In this document: piece by piece, positions 31,906 through 39,760 of the stretch | Layout: each line of letters starts with the position of its first letter | Position numbering within the stretch: the first letter of the stretch is position 1 | Source of the DNA: Alphaproteobacteria bacterium | GTDB lineage: Bacteria > Pseudomonadota > Alphaproteobacteria > Elsterales > Elsteraceae | Assembly: GCA_013298565.1 (NCBI GenBank) | Contig: JAAFIC010000011.1 | Span: forward strand, 1 to 54,989 | Direction: 5' to 3' | DNA: 54,989 bases | The notes under the pieces: generated by a model | Databases searched by the model: none | What the model saw: the letters and a program-made list of their open reading frames with translations, nothing else | Told to the model about the DNA's origin: nothing | Position numbers and translations under genes: made by a program

Positions 31906-33096
31906 CTACTGCGGCCCATAGCCTACTGCCGCGCGTTTTTCGGCGTCGGTGAGGAAGGTGGCGGCGCTCAGTTTTTCAAACGTCGCGAGGCGCTGATTGG
32001 TAAGGGCGGGAATCGCGTCTTCGTCCAAATTCAGGCGCAAACCGGGCTCGAAGCGAGACAGAAGATGCTCGGTCAGCCCGTCGGCGATGAGGCGGGCCAG
32101 CGGCAACACGCTGTCTTCCCAGAAGCTAAGGCGCGCTTGTTCCATATTCGCGTAAGTCTGAGCATCGGGAATGCCGACAAGTTGCGCGGGCACGCCGAAG
32201 GCGGTGGCGATATCGAGCGCGGCTTGCCTGCGCCCTGCGAGCCAATCCATATCTTTTGGCGACAGCGAGAGTTCTTTTGCGGTCAACCCGCCATCCAGCA
32301 GCATCACCGAGCCTGCTTTGGCCGCGCCGGAGTGGAGTGTATGGAGTTCGGTTTTGAGGCGTTGGAACTGTTCTTCCGATAGGCTGGCGGGGCTACCGTC
32401 TTTCGGCTCGTAGATGAGGGCAAGGCTCGGGCGCGCGCCATTTTCCAGAAGCGCGGCGTTCCACTGCCCGGCAAGATCATGGGCCGCGATAGCCGACAGG
32501 GCAGCCTCGCCATCCCCCTGCCCGCGCCCAATACCGCCCGCGCCATCGGCACCAACACCGCCGCGCCGCAGGTGGATGAGCGACAGGCGCGCATCGAGCG
32601 GATCGGGGGAAAGCTCCTCCGTCCGCGCGCCGCGCGTAATCCGGTAGATCGGCAATCCCTGGCTTCCTGCGCGGATCGACACGCGGTCGGGGCGCAGCAA
32701 ATGCACTTCCTGCGGCGGCAGACCGGGCGGGCCGAGCGGATCAATAAACCCATTCCCATCGAGCACCAGATGGAGGGCAAGCGTCTCGAAAAACGCCCGC
32801 GTGCTCACTTGCGGGGATGGATGCGCCAACAGCGTAAGAGCCGGATGATGGGTAAGCTCTTGCCCCTTCGCCGTTTGCAGATAGAAGGGAACAGACGCCA
32901 CCGCCCGCGCAATCATGGTCACGCAGCGGAACGCCACGGGATTATGGCGCAGACAGCGGTCAGCCAAATGGGGATACGCGGCCCCGCTCCCCAGTGCTAC
33001 GGAGGGTTCAAGCCCCGGCGAGGAGGCGGTTGCATAGGCCAATAAATCCCGACGCGGTGCCGCCTTCGCAGCCCGCCGAAAGAAACGGAACAGCAT
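31906..33096 (-). CDS. Portal protein (HK97 family)
   Basis: A 396-residue phage portal protein. It contains LRHNPVAFRCVTMIARAVAS, LDGNGFIDPLG, EVHLLRPDRVSI, a conserved ENGARPSLALIY segment and GVPAQLVGIPDAQTYANMEQ with ARLSFWEDSVLPLARLIAD, all in HK97 portal order. It forms the dodecameric DNA gate. The ATG at 33096 follows GGGAG; the longer open frame runs through a terminator. The gene lies next to the capsid gene as usual, but the terminase is 3.2 kb away beyond host genes. Confidence 0.9.
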   Translation of the reverse strand: MLFRFFRRAAKAAPRRDLLAYATASSPGLEPSVALGSGAAYPHLADRCLRHNPVAFRCVTMIARAVASVPFYLQTAKGQELTHHPALTLLAHPSPQVSTRAFFETLALHLVLDGNGFIDPLGPPGLPPQEVHLLRPDRVSIRAGSQGLPIYRITRGARTEELSPDPLDARLSLIHLRRGGVGADGAGGIGRGQGDGEAALSAIAAHDLAGQWNAALLENGARPSLALIYEPKDGSPASLSEEQFQRLKTELHTLHSGAAKAGSVMLLDGGLTAKELSLSPKDMDWLAGRRQAALDIATAFGVPAQLVGIPDAQTYANMEQARLSFWEDSVLPLARLIADGLTEHLLSRFEPGLRLNLDEDAIPALTNQRLATFEKLSAATFLTDAEKRAAVGYGPQ

Positions 33097-33124
33097 GGAA
33101 AAACTCCCTGAGAGGAAAAAGGGC

Positions 33125-33153
33125 ATAAAAAAACCGCCCGGAGAGGGCGGTTT
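33125..33153 (-). terminator. Intrinsic terminator in front of the portal gene
   Basis: AAACCGCCC / GGGCGGTTT, a 9-bp perfect stem with a 5-base loop, followed by a T-tract on the minus strand. It ends 29 bases before the portal start and 22 bases after the small protein gene upstream. Confidence 0.85.
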
Positions 33154-33174
33154 ACAAAACAAAAGGCTTAAATG

Positions 33175-33366
33175 TTAATCGTTCATTTCTGCATGTTCTT
33201 TTTTTACGTCGACACCTGATGAATTTATTTCTCTTTCATTGAATTCTCGACCAGCCTCAAAACCTTTAGCAAGGATAGCTCCCACACCTCGCCACAGCTT
33301 ATCGTGGGGGAAATCCCGAACCTGTTGGTTCATCGGCTGATTATGAGTGGTGGTCTGCATCCGCAT
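33175..33366 (-). CDS. Small hypothetical protein coupled to the broken protease gene
   Basis: A 63-residue hydrophilic protein starting MRMQTTTHNQPMNQQVRDFP, with a short hydrophobic helix (LWRGVGAILAKGFEAG) and a charged end. It overlaps the end of the protease gene by 26 bases, so it is probably translated by coupling. Family unknown. A premature stop upstream may now reduce its expression. Confidence 0.4.
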   Translation of the reverse strand: MRMQTTTHNQPMNQQVRDFPHDKLWRGVGAILAKGFEAGREFNEREINSSGVDVKKEHAEMND

Positions 33367-34228
33367 GAGCGGTCTCCTCTGGGCTGCTTGAGCTAGGGCA
33401 GGCTAGCCTCTCAACATCTAACTCTACCGAAAGAGGCTTCCATGCTCTACTTCCCAATGAGACGATCAAATCAAGAACAGATGCAGAAGCCTCTTCTACA
33501 TTATTAAATAAACTTGAAATCTCATCCCTGTCAATGATGAAATCATGAGAAGGGTATGAATGAACAAGTTTATAAATAGAATCTAAGTTTATATTATTTT
33601 TATCTCGTGAAAGCCTAAATCCATACTCGGCAGCCACACTCAAATCCCTCTGATTTTTGCCAATAATCTCTGGATCTATCTTGTCGTATATTTTAGATAA
33701 TAATCCACAGACGACTTTAGAAGCCACATCTGAGGCTGTTTGAAAATCCACATTTCCAAAACTCTTTCGGGTAATTTCAAGCATTACATGTTCAAAGAGC
33801 TTAAACGATTCAGACCTAAGTTCGGCCAGCGCTGACGATGTTACCAAACCAGACTTACGACCATCTAACTGGTTATTTTTTCTTAACTAAACATCAAGAG
33901 GACCAAGTTCTGAGAATGGTGATACAACAATCACATTCGAGCATAGAGAAACCAATGTACCTGCACTTGCACAAATACCTGATGGATGAAAATAAATATT
34001 CTTATAAAATCTTTGAAGAAAACGACCGATACGATACGCTGCACTTGGATCGCCACCATAAGTAGTCATAATAAGAAAACAATTTTCAGCCTGAGAAACA
34101 GGCGCACTTAGTAGTGTATGCTGAAAACCAGCATCGTGTATAGGGCCATTATACAAAATGACATCAGCCAGTTTTTCATCAGCAATTTTCTGAGCAGCTT
34201 CAGAAACACTAACTCTCTTATTTTCCAT
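33341..34228 (-). pseudogene. SDH-type Clp-fold serine protease, broken by one in-frame TAG
   Basis: One reading frame of 296 codons interrupted only by TAG at 33887-33889. The first part has MTTYGGDPSAAYRIGRFLQR, the nucleophile motif CASAGTLVSLC and SELGPLDV. The part after the stop continues LRKNNQLDG ... ESFKLFEHVMLEITRKSFG as expected for this family (serine dehydrogenase proteinase / ClpP-class). Family members read LGPLDVQ here, so CAG to TAG is the likely change. It is AT-rich compared with its neighbours. The ATG at 34228 follows GAGG. Readthrough or sequencing error are the alternatives to a true pseudogene. Confidence 0.75.
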
Positions 34229-34456
34229 ACACTTATACCTCATAAATGATTACCTCATTGCATACACTATAAATAAATTCCCGATGCAAGCACAACCAAA
34301 AATAATTATCCTTCACTATAGATTGAATCATACCTTCAGCGATTCGCAGCGTCAAGAACAAAAAAGCAACATCATCGCATCAATCCCCCCTCTTGCCGCC
34401 TGCCGTTCCCCCTTCTATGCTCGCGGCGCTTTTGCGGATCGAGAGGGTCAAGGCTT

Positions 34457-35665
34457 ATGTCGCAGAAAATCAATAAGATCGTTCTCGCCTATTCTGGCGG
34501 ACTGGATACGTCGGTGATCCTGCGGTGGTTGCAGGAAACCTATCAATGCGAGGTTATCACGTTCACTGCCGATATTGGCCAGGGGGAAGAGTTAGCCCCG
34601 GCGCGCGCCAAGGCGGAAATGTTCGGCGTGAAGCAGATTTACATTGATGATCTGCGCGAAGAGTTTGTGCGCGACTTCGTGTTTCCGATGTTCCGCGCCA
34701 ATGCGCTTTATGAGGGTGTCTATCTGCTCGGCACTTCCATCGCGCGCCCGTTGATTGCCAAACGCCAGATTGAGATTGCCAACGAGGTTGGGGCCGATGC
34801 GGTGGCGCATGGCGCGACCGGCAAGGGTAACGATCAGGTCCGTTTCGAGCTTTCTTATTACGCGCTGAAGCCAGAAATTAAGGTCGTGGCTCCTTGGCGC
34901 ACTTGGGATCTCAACAGCCGCACGAAGCTGCTAGAATATGCCGAACAGCATCAAATCCCCATCGCGCGCGACAAGCGCGGCGACGCGCCCTATTCTACCG
35001 ACGCTAACCTGCTGCACATTTCTTACGAAGGCAAAGCCTTGGAAGACCCGTGGGTTGAAGCCGATGAGGATATGTACACTCGCTCGGTCGATCCACGCAA
35101 AGCGCCGGACGAACCTGAATATGTGGAAATCGAGTTCGAGAAGGGCGACCCCATCGCCGTCAACGGCGTTGCGCTGTCGCCTGCCACGCTGCTCGCCACG
35201 CTGAATGAGCTTGGCGGCAAGCATGGCGTTGGCCGTCTCGATCTGGTGGAAAACCGCTTCGTCGGCATGAAGTCGCGCGGTATTTACGAAACCCCCGGCG
35301 GCACTGTTCTACTCACCGCCCGGCGCGGTATCGAAAGCATCACGCTCGATCGCGGCGCGGCCCACCTGAAAGACGATATTATGCCCCGCTATGCGGAGCT
35401 AATCTATTTCGGCTTCTGGTACTCGCCGGAACGCGAAATGCTGCAAGCCTTGATTGATAAGAGCCAGGAGTTCGTGTCGGGCACGGTGCGGGTCAAGCTG
35501 TTCAAGGGCGCGGTTTCAGTCGTTGGGCGCAAGTCGCCCCGCAGCCTGTATCGCCAGGATTATGTGACCTTCGAGGCCGATCAGGTCTATAATCAGCAGG
35601 ATGCGGAAGGCTTTATTAAGCTCAACGCGCTGCGGTTGCGTCTCGCGGCCCTGGGCCGCAAATAA
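34457..35665 (+). CDS. argG: Argininosuccinate synthase
   Basis: A 402-residue cytoplasmic enzyme joining citrulline and aspartate with ATP in arginine synthesis. Hallmarks are the ATP PP-loop AYSGGLDTS near the start, [13 protein letters not shown] in the middle, and the C-terminal [14 protein letters not shown]. Full length, single copy in this window, ordinary host codon use. It lies on the plus strand between the portal and terminase genes of the particle cluster. Its 3' end is repeated downstream as a 28-bp tandem repeat, and it has its own terminator. The upstream 230 bases are AT-rich and should hold its promoter, but I cannot assign boxes with confidence. Confidence 0.95.
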   Translation: MSQKINKIVLAYSGGLDTSVILRWLQETYQCEVITFTADIGQGEELAPARAKAEMFGVKQIYIDDLREEFVRDFVFPMFRANALYEGVYLLGTSIARPLIAKRQIEIANEVGADAVAHGATGKGNDQVRFELSYYALKPEIKVVAPWRTWDLNSRTKLLEYAEQHQIPIARDKRGDAPYSTDANLLHISYEGKALEDPWVEADEDMYTRSVDPRKAPDEPEYVEIEFEKGDPIAVNGVALSPATLLATLNELGGKHGVGRLDLVENRFVGMKSRGIYETPGGTVLLTARRGIESITLDRGAAHLKDDIMPRYAELIYFGFWYSPEREMLQALIDKSQEFVSGTVRVKLFKGAVSVVGRKSPRSLYRQDYVTFEADQVYNQQDAEGFIKLNALRLRLAALGRK

Positions 35666-35723
35666 ACGAATGCTGGCCCTGGGCCGCAAATAAACGAATG
35701 CTGGCCCTGGGCCGTAAATAAAG
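35647..35723 (+). repeat. 28-bp tandem repeat over the argG stop codon
   Basis: Copies start at 35647, 35675 and 35703 (about 2.75 units of GGCCCTGGGCCGCAAATAAA plus CGAATGCT). The first contains the last codons and stop of argG. The third has one C to T change. Each unit repeats the same terminal codons and stop, so a change of unit number would not affect the protein. Confidence 0.9.
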
Positions 35724-35729
35724 CGTGTG

Positions 35730-35759
35730 AGGGCGGGGCCGAAAGGTTCCGCCCTTTTT
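35730..35759 (+). terminator. Intrinsic terminator of argG
   Basis: AGGGCGGGGCC - GAAA - GGTTCCGCCCT followed by five T. The GAAA tetraloop and T-tract make it strong. The next gene begins 15 bases after it. Confidence 0.88.
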
Positions 35760-35774
35760 ATAGGGACCGCACCA

Positions 35775-36338
35775 ATGCTTTTATCTGCAAAAACCAGCGC
35801 TCTCCTATTGGTGGATTACCAGGGCAAGCTGATGCCGATGATCGATGGGGCTGAAACAGTGCTGAACCGTGCGCTGTTACTGGCCGAAGCCGCGCGGCTC
35901 TGCGGGGTTCCGGTTTGGGCGACGGAGCAATATCCGCAAGGTTTGGGTGCAACGGCCCCGGCGTTGGCTTCTTGGATCGACCGGGTTTTCGCCAAAACTC
36001 AATTTAACGCCGCTGCCGAGCCTGACTTTCGAGAGGCGTCAGCAGCATGGCAAGGTCGCCAGATTATTCTCGGCGGCTGCGAGGCCCATGTTTGTTTGTT
36101 GCAAACCGCGTTGGGATTGCAGAGTTTGGGATGGTCCGTGGCGGTTGCCCGCGATGCCATCGGCTCCCGCCGCCCAGACGATAAGACCGCCGCGCTGGAC
36201 CGCTTACAGCAGGCGGGCATTCCCCTCATTTCGGCGGAAATGGCGGCCTTCGAGTGGGTGGAGCACCGGAATGCCCCGGCGTTCAAGGCCGTTCTCGATG
36301 CCGTTAAGCGGGGCGATACGCGCTCTAATCTACTGTAG
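35775..36338 (+). CDS. Isochorismatase-family cysteine hydrolase
   Basis: A 187-residue protein of the isochorismatase/nicotinamidase-like fold. The catalytic Asp is in LLVDYQGKLMPMI, the Lys in FAKTQFNA, and the nucleophile Cys in GCEAHVCLLQTALGL (VC position). Such YcaC-like hydrolases act on amides or related small compounds; the substrate is unknown. The ATG at 35775 follows AGGGA; the earlier open-frame start lies inside the argG terminator. Its last 9 bases overlap the end of the convergent terminase gene. Confidence 0.85.
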   Translation: MLLSAKTSALLLVDYQGKLMPMIDGAETVLNRALLLAEAARLCGVPVWATEQYPQGLGATAPALASWIDRVFAKTQFNAAAEPDFREASAAWQGRQIILGGCEAHVCLLQTALGLQSLGWSVAVARDAIGSRRPDDKTAALDRLQQAGIPLISAEMAAFEWVEHRNAPAFKAVLDAVKRGDTRSNLL

Positions 36339-37709
36339 CAGCCGAACACGCGGCAGGGCGGGGGCTTCTGGGAGGGGCGCAAACGCCAGCGCCAGCGCGT
36401 CGGCCCTATCGGGGCTGGCTTGGCCGCGTTTTTTAAGATCGTCCTTACTCTCCAGCTTCAACCGCCCTCGGCTATCGTAGCGGTAGCGGATTTCGCCCAA
36501 CTGCCGCAGCAGCAGATCATCGTTGGGCAGGCAGAGGCGGCCCTCGGCAGCGCGTTCGCGCAAGATCCAATAGAGTTCGGCGCGTAGGTTCAGAAAACGC
36601 TCGCTTTCCTGGGCGGGGCACCCGACGAGGATCGGCACTACCGGAACCCCCTGCTCGCGCAGACGATCCGTGACGCCGCCGCCCACGCCTGCATCATCGA
36701 CCTGCACCGCAACCGCCCCCGTGGTGCGCCAGGCTTCGATAATCTGCCCAACGGTGGCCATCGTATCCTGTTTGCGAAAGGTGCCGTGCAACATTGCCCG
36801 GTCCCCCTGCCTGAGTACCAGAACGGTTTCATCGCGGCCAAAGCGGGCGATATCGACCCCCAGAACAATCGGCTCCGTTGTGGTTACGGGGGCATTCACG
36901 GTGGATTTTAGCAGCGCGGGCGACAGCAGCCGGTCGTCGGCAATATCGGGGAAGCGCCCGCGCACTTTGGCTTGCCACAGCGGCGACTCCTCCCCCCAAC
37001 GAACGCGCATTTCTTCCACCCATAAGGCGCTCACCAGCAGCGGGCGCAGGGCGTCGGGGATATCTTCCCCTGAAAGGTTCGGCGTCGCGAAAGCATCAAT
37101 CGGCAGTGTGTGGAATCCGCCGCCAGGGGCACAAGCGCGGGCGAAGGGACCAGCGGGATCGTCTGGGTTGCCAATGGCGAGAAGGCGCGAGTCCTCATTC
37201 GTAATCAGCGTTTCCGCCGCATCCCACAGGGCTTGCGGCACGCCGGAGGCTTCATCGAAGATAACCAGCACGCGAGCGGCATGAATGCCTTGAAAGCCCG
37301 TCATATCCCAATCGTTCGGTTTGCGCCCATAGCCGACCAACTCGCCATCAATCAGCCATTCGGTGCGGTTCATCGTGCCGGGCAACTTGCCGATGCGGTG
37401 GGCGCGCTTAATCTCCCGCCATAAAATCGCTTTCACCTGAGCATTGGTGGGGGCGGAGGTGACGACGAAACTCTCCCCCGTCGCCCCGGTCGCGATCCAC
37501 CAAGCGGCAAGGCGACTGGCGAGGAAACTCTTGCCCGCATCGTGGCAGGACGGGACTGCGACGCGCCGATAGTCGCGCAAGGCTTCGGCAATGTCGCGCT
37601 GACGCGACCAAAGGGTTTCACCCAGCCGCTGCTGCACGAAGCCTACCGGATCAGCCCGAAACGCGAGAGGATCGGGCGGTTCGTCCGGGGGGCGGCGCGC
37701 ACGAATCAT
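36330..37709 (-). CDS. Terminase large subunit
   Basis: A 459-residue DNA packaging motor. The ATPase half has a Walker A-like SCHDAGKSFLAS, Walker B VLVIFDEAS and the coupling segment LLAIGNPDDP. The nuclease half has acidic positions in VLGVDIARFGRDETVL and VDDAGVGGG and near the end DRADALALAFAP. All motifs look intact. AAGGAGA precedes the ATG. No small terminase gene is visible beside it; upstream are a terminator and palindromes. It converges on, and overlaps by 9 bases, the isochorismatase gene, so it is separated from the rest of the particle operon by host genes. Confidence 0.92.
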   Translation of the reverse strand: MIRARRPPDEPPDPLAFRADPVGFVQQRLGETLWSRQRDIAEALRDYRRVAVPSCHDAGKSFLASRLAAWWIATGATGESFVVTSAPTNAQVKAILWREIKRAHRIGKLPGTMNRTEWLIDGELVGYGRKPNDWDMTGFQGIHAARVLVIFDEASGVPQALWDAAETLITNEDSRLLAIGNPDDPAGPFARACAPGGGFHTLPIDAFATPNLSGEDIPDALRPLLVSALWVEEMRVRWGEESPLWQAKVRGRFPDIADDRLLSPALLKSTVNAPVTTTEPIVLGVDIARFGRDETVLVLRQGDRAMLHGTFRKQDTMATVGQIIEAWRTTGAVAVQVDDAGVGGGVTDRLREQGVPVVPILVGCPAQESERFLNLRAELYWILRERAAEGRLCLPNDDLLLRQLGEIRYRYDSRGRLKLESKDDLKKRGQASPDRADALALAFAPLPEAPALPRVRLLQ

Positions 37710-37731
37710 GCCTGTCTCCTTGCATTAAGGT

Positions 37732-37764
37732 ATAGAAAAACCCCGCCGGGAGGCACCGGCGGGG
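37732..37764 (-). terminator. Intrinsic terminator in front of the terminase gene
   Basis: CCCCGCCGG / CCGGCGGGG, a 9-bp perfect stem with a 6-base loop and a TTTTTC tract on the minus strand. It stops transcription coming from the solute-binding protein side, so the terminase must have a promoter between here and its ATG, or depend on antitermination. Confidence 0.88.
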
Positions 37765-37917
37765 TGGAAAAAGTCGATCATCGAAGCGGCAAGCGGAAAG
37801 GCTTACCATCTGAAATTAGCTTGCCTATGCAGTCACCTGAAGTCAAGAACAAATAGAGAACTTTTGGATTGGATACATCCGAATGAGCGAAGAACGCATC
37901 GCCCCGCGCCGGACGTT

Positions 37918-38114
37918 AGAGCCGCGCGCCTTAACTCTGGCGCGGCTCTATAAGCCGCCTCAGGCGTGTTTGACACGCCAAGCGTGTCGGGTTAGGCGGC
38001 GGCCAAGGGCGCGGATGCGCCCGGCGATGCGCTTGGCGCGTCAAACGCACCGGGCGGCAAGGGCTAAGATAAAACTAGAGCGTCTTGCGTCAACCTTTAC
38101 GCAAGACGCTCTAG
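37918..38114. repeat. Cluster of palindromes in a 457-base gene-free stretch
   Basis: Within 37710-38166 lie at least three inverted repeats: AGAGCCGCGC / GCGCGGCTCT (37918-37949), GCCGCCT / AGGCGGC with an inner GGCGTGT / ACACGCC (about 37953-38001), and a 16-bp perfect pair CTAGAGCGTCTTGCGT / ACGCAAGACGCTCTAG (38075-38114, 8-base loop). GCGCTTGGCGCGTCAAACGC recalls the inner part of repeat copy 3. An ORF across it (37883-38155) is explained by the palindromes. I see no gene here. Confidence 0.7.
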
Positions 38115-38166
38115 GGGAGCGGTTGCGCGATTTGACCGTGACGACGCCGAATTGAAGACGCGAGCG

Positions 38167-38928
38167 TTACCGTCGATAAGACGCCATGATTTTCTCTAAC
38201 GACCCATCCTCGGTCATCGCCTTCAGCGCCGTATCAATTTTCAGCAGGATCGGGGCAGCCACCGCTTCTTGACTGCGCGCGACGACGATGTGGTTCGCTT
38301 CAACCGCAATGCGCTTGGGCAGCACAGTAACCTTGTCCAGCGACTCGCCCAGCGCTTTCATGTGATAAACAAGGGCAGCTTCGCCCGGATTGATAATCGC
38401 CGCATCAAGCCGCCCGGCGAGCAGCTTTTGGAGTCGCAGGCGCGGGTTGGAGTCGGCATCAGCCTGGAAATACTTCTGTGCCTCCACAAAGAAAGCCCCA
38501 TAGCTGGCCGCATCTTGGTAGCCGATGCGCTTGCCCTTGAGGTCTTCGGCCTTCGCGAACGGAAACTCCCGCCCGCGCAAAACGACCAGAATCACCTCAT
38601 CTACCCCCACCGGGGCGCTGAACAAGAACAGTTTTTCGCGCTCCGGAGTTTTGAAAATGCCGGTCAACCAAGCCTCCCCCGCTTCAGCCTGGACGTAGGC
38701 GCGCTTCAAGGGCAGGGCTTCCAGCGTCATCGCCACACCGGCGCGCTGGAACGCTTCGCGAGTGGCTTCGATCACATAGCCTTGCGTTTGTGTACCCTCA
38801 CGCCAGGCTTTCGGGGGAACCGCGTCGTTGGCGAGCATTCTGACAGGCTCTGCCGCCAGCAAAGGGGCAAAGGTGAGTGTGAGAAGGAACGTCAACGCCC
38901 CCGCTTTAGTCTTATCGAAGGCTGACAT
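38167..38928 (-). CDS. Periplasmic amino-acid-type solute-binding protein
   Basis: A 253-residue protein with a signal peptide (AGALTFLLTLTFAPLLAA) and the bacterial extracellular solute-binding family 3 layout: VRMLANDAVPPKAW, YVIEATREAFQRAGV, AEDLKGKRIGYQDAASYGAF, LLAGRLDAAIINPGEA. No transporter permease or ATPase lies next to it, so it may be an orphan binding protein or a sensor. The ATG at 38928 has a G-rich site; an in-frame ATG at 38958 is possible. Confidence 0.75.
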   Translation of the reverse strand: MSAFDKTKAGALTFLLTLTFAPLLAAEPVRMLANDAVPPKAWREGTQTQGYVIEATREAFQRAGVAMTLEALPLKRAYVQAEAGEAWLTGIFKTPEREKLFLFSAPVGVDEVILVVLRGREFPFAKAEDLKGKRIGYQDAASYGAFFVEAQKYFQADADSNPRLRLQKLLAGRLDAAIINPGEAALVYHMKALGESLDKVTVLPKRIAVEANHIVVARSQEAVAAPILLKIDTALKAMTEDGSLEKIMASYRR

Positions 38929-38990
38929 CCTACCCCCCTTGAGATAAATATCCTTCATTTATCGGAAAAATTCCGAAAGGCTGCAAGAGT

Positions 38991-39527
38991 TTATAATTTT
39001 GCATCCACCGGCATCCCCCAATGATCGGCGCAGGTATCCAGCGCGACTCTTAAAATTTCGATACCACTTGCGGGATGGCGCTTGCTGCGGATTGCCCAGT
39101 CGCGCGCGCTAATCCCCTCGCACAGAACCGCTGTGAGAATGGCGCTGAGGATCGGCCCGAGACGCTGAGTGAGGTTTTTCCAGGATTGCGCCGCCCGGTG
39201 AACCCCCTCCTCCGGCCCTGCGGGTGCCGCATTCCCACGGCACGCGGCGGTTTGAAGCCTTGCCCCATAGGGCGCAATCAGCCCCGGTTGGCGGTAGAGC
39301 CGCTCGATTAGCCCCCGCAGGCGTAAGGCCGCATCGGCACAGCGCCCGGTAAGATCGCCGCGCGCCAGGTAACGGTCGAGCACGTCTTGGGTCAGGCGCG
39401 TTGGCAATACCTGTTCGACCTCTAGCTCTTTTGGAAGCGGCATGGTTTCCGCCCGGCGACGGCGCTCGGGCGTCGGGCCAAGGGGAATTACGTCGGGGGG
39501 GGCTAGGTCGGGGGCGGAGTGTGGCAT
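38991..39527 (-). CDS. Hypothetical protein, possible DNA-binding (DUF6456-like)
   Basis: A 178-residue protein. The N-terminal 40 residues are Pro/Arg-rich and disordered. The helical body contains LTQDVLDRYLARGDLTGRCA ... LRGLIERLYRQPGL ... YGARLQTA and a C-terminal LCEGISARDWAIRSKRH that could be a helix-turn-helix. The pattern recalls DUF6456 proteins of alphaproteobacteria, but I am not sure. The ATG at 39527 has GGAAAG; the open-frame start is a TTG. Confidence 0.5.
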   Translation of the reverse strand: MPHSAPDLAPPDVIPLGPTPERRRRAETMPLPKELEVEQVLPTRLTQDVLDRYLARGDLTGRCADAALRLRGLIERLYRQPGLIAPYGARLQTAACRGNAAPAGPEEGVHRAAQSWKNLTQRLGPILSAILTAVLCEGISARDWAIRSKRHPASGIEILRVALDTCADHWGMPVDAKL

Positions 39528-39597
39528 GGTCGAGGGTCTTTCCAGCAAAGGGCTTCACCCTAGGCAGCCCCCTCTGAGTATCAGGAATCTAAACCCC

Positions 39598-39630
39598 ATA
39601 AAAAAGGCCGGGAGAATCTTCCCAGCCATT
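39598..39630 (-). terminator. Intrinsic terminator upstream of the hypothetical gene
   Basis: On the minus strand GGCTGGGA ... TCTCCCGGCC with one mismatch and then a run of about eight T/A-rich bases starting TTTTT. No minus-strand gene lies directly upstream, so it may act as an attenuator for the 38991-39527 gene or insulate it from spurious transcription. The rest of 39528-39760 shows no gene. Confidence 0.55.
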
Positions 39631-39760
39631 GCGATGAGCCTATATTCACTTTTTGTTCTGATTTTGTCAAGCTCCCCCATCACCCTGTCAGATCTTACGG
39701 GGGGATGAATCGCCCTGGCTGGTCCAATAATAGGTATCCTCTCCTGGTCGGAGTTCGCCC

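Noticed and set aside
33887-33889. Amber recoding as used by some phages
   Set aside because: No other structural gene here has an internal TAG, and the affected gene is not a phage structural gene; a nonsense mutation is simpler.
35647-35723. Possible CRISPR-like array
   Set aside because: Units are direct tandem repeats without spacers and carry the argG stop codon.
37883-38155. 90-codon plus-strand ORF
   Set aside because: It runs across three palindromes, is extremely Arg-rich and has no ribosome binding site; the frame is a by-product of GC-rich repeats.
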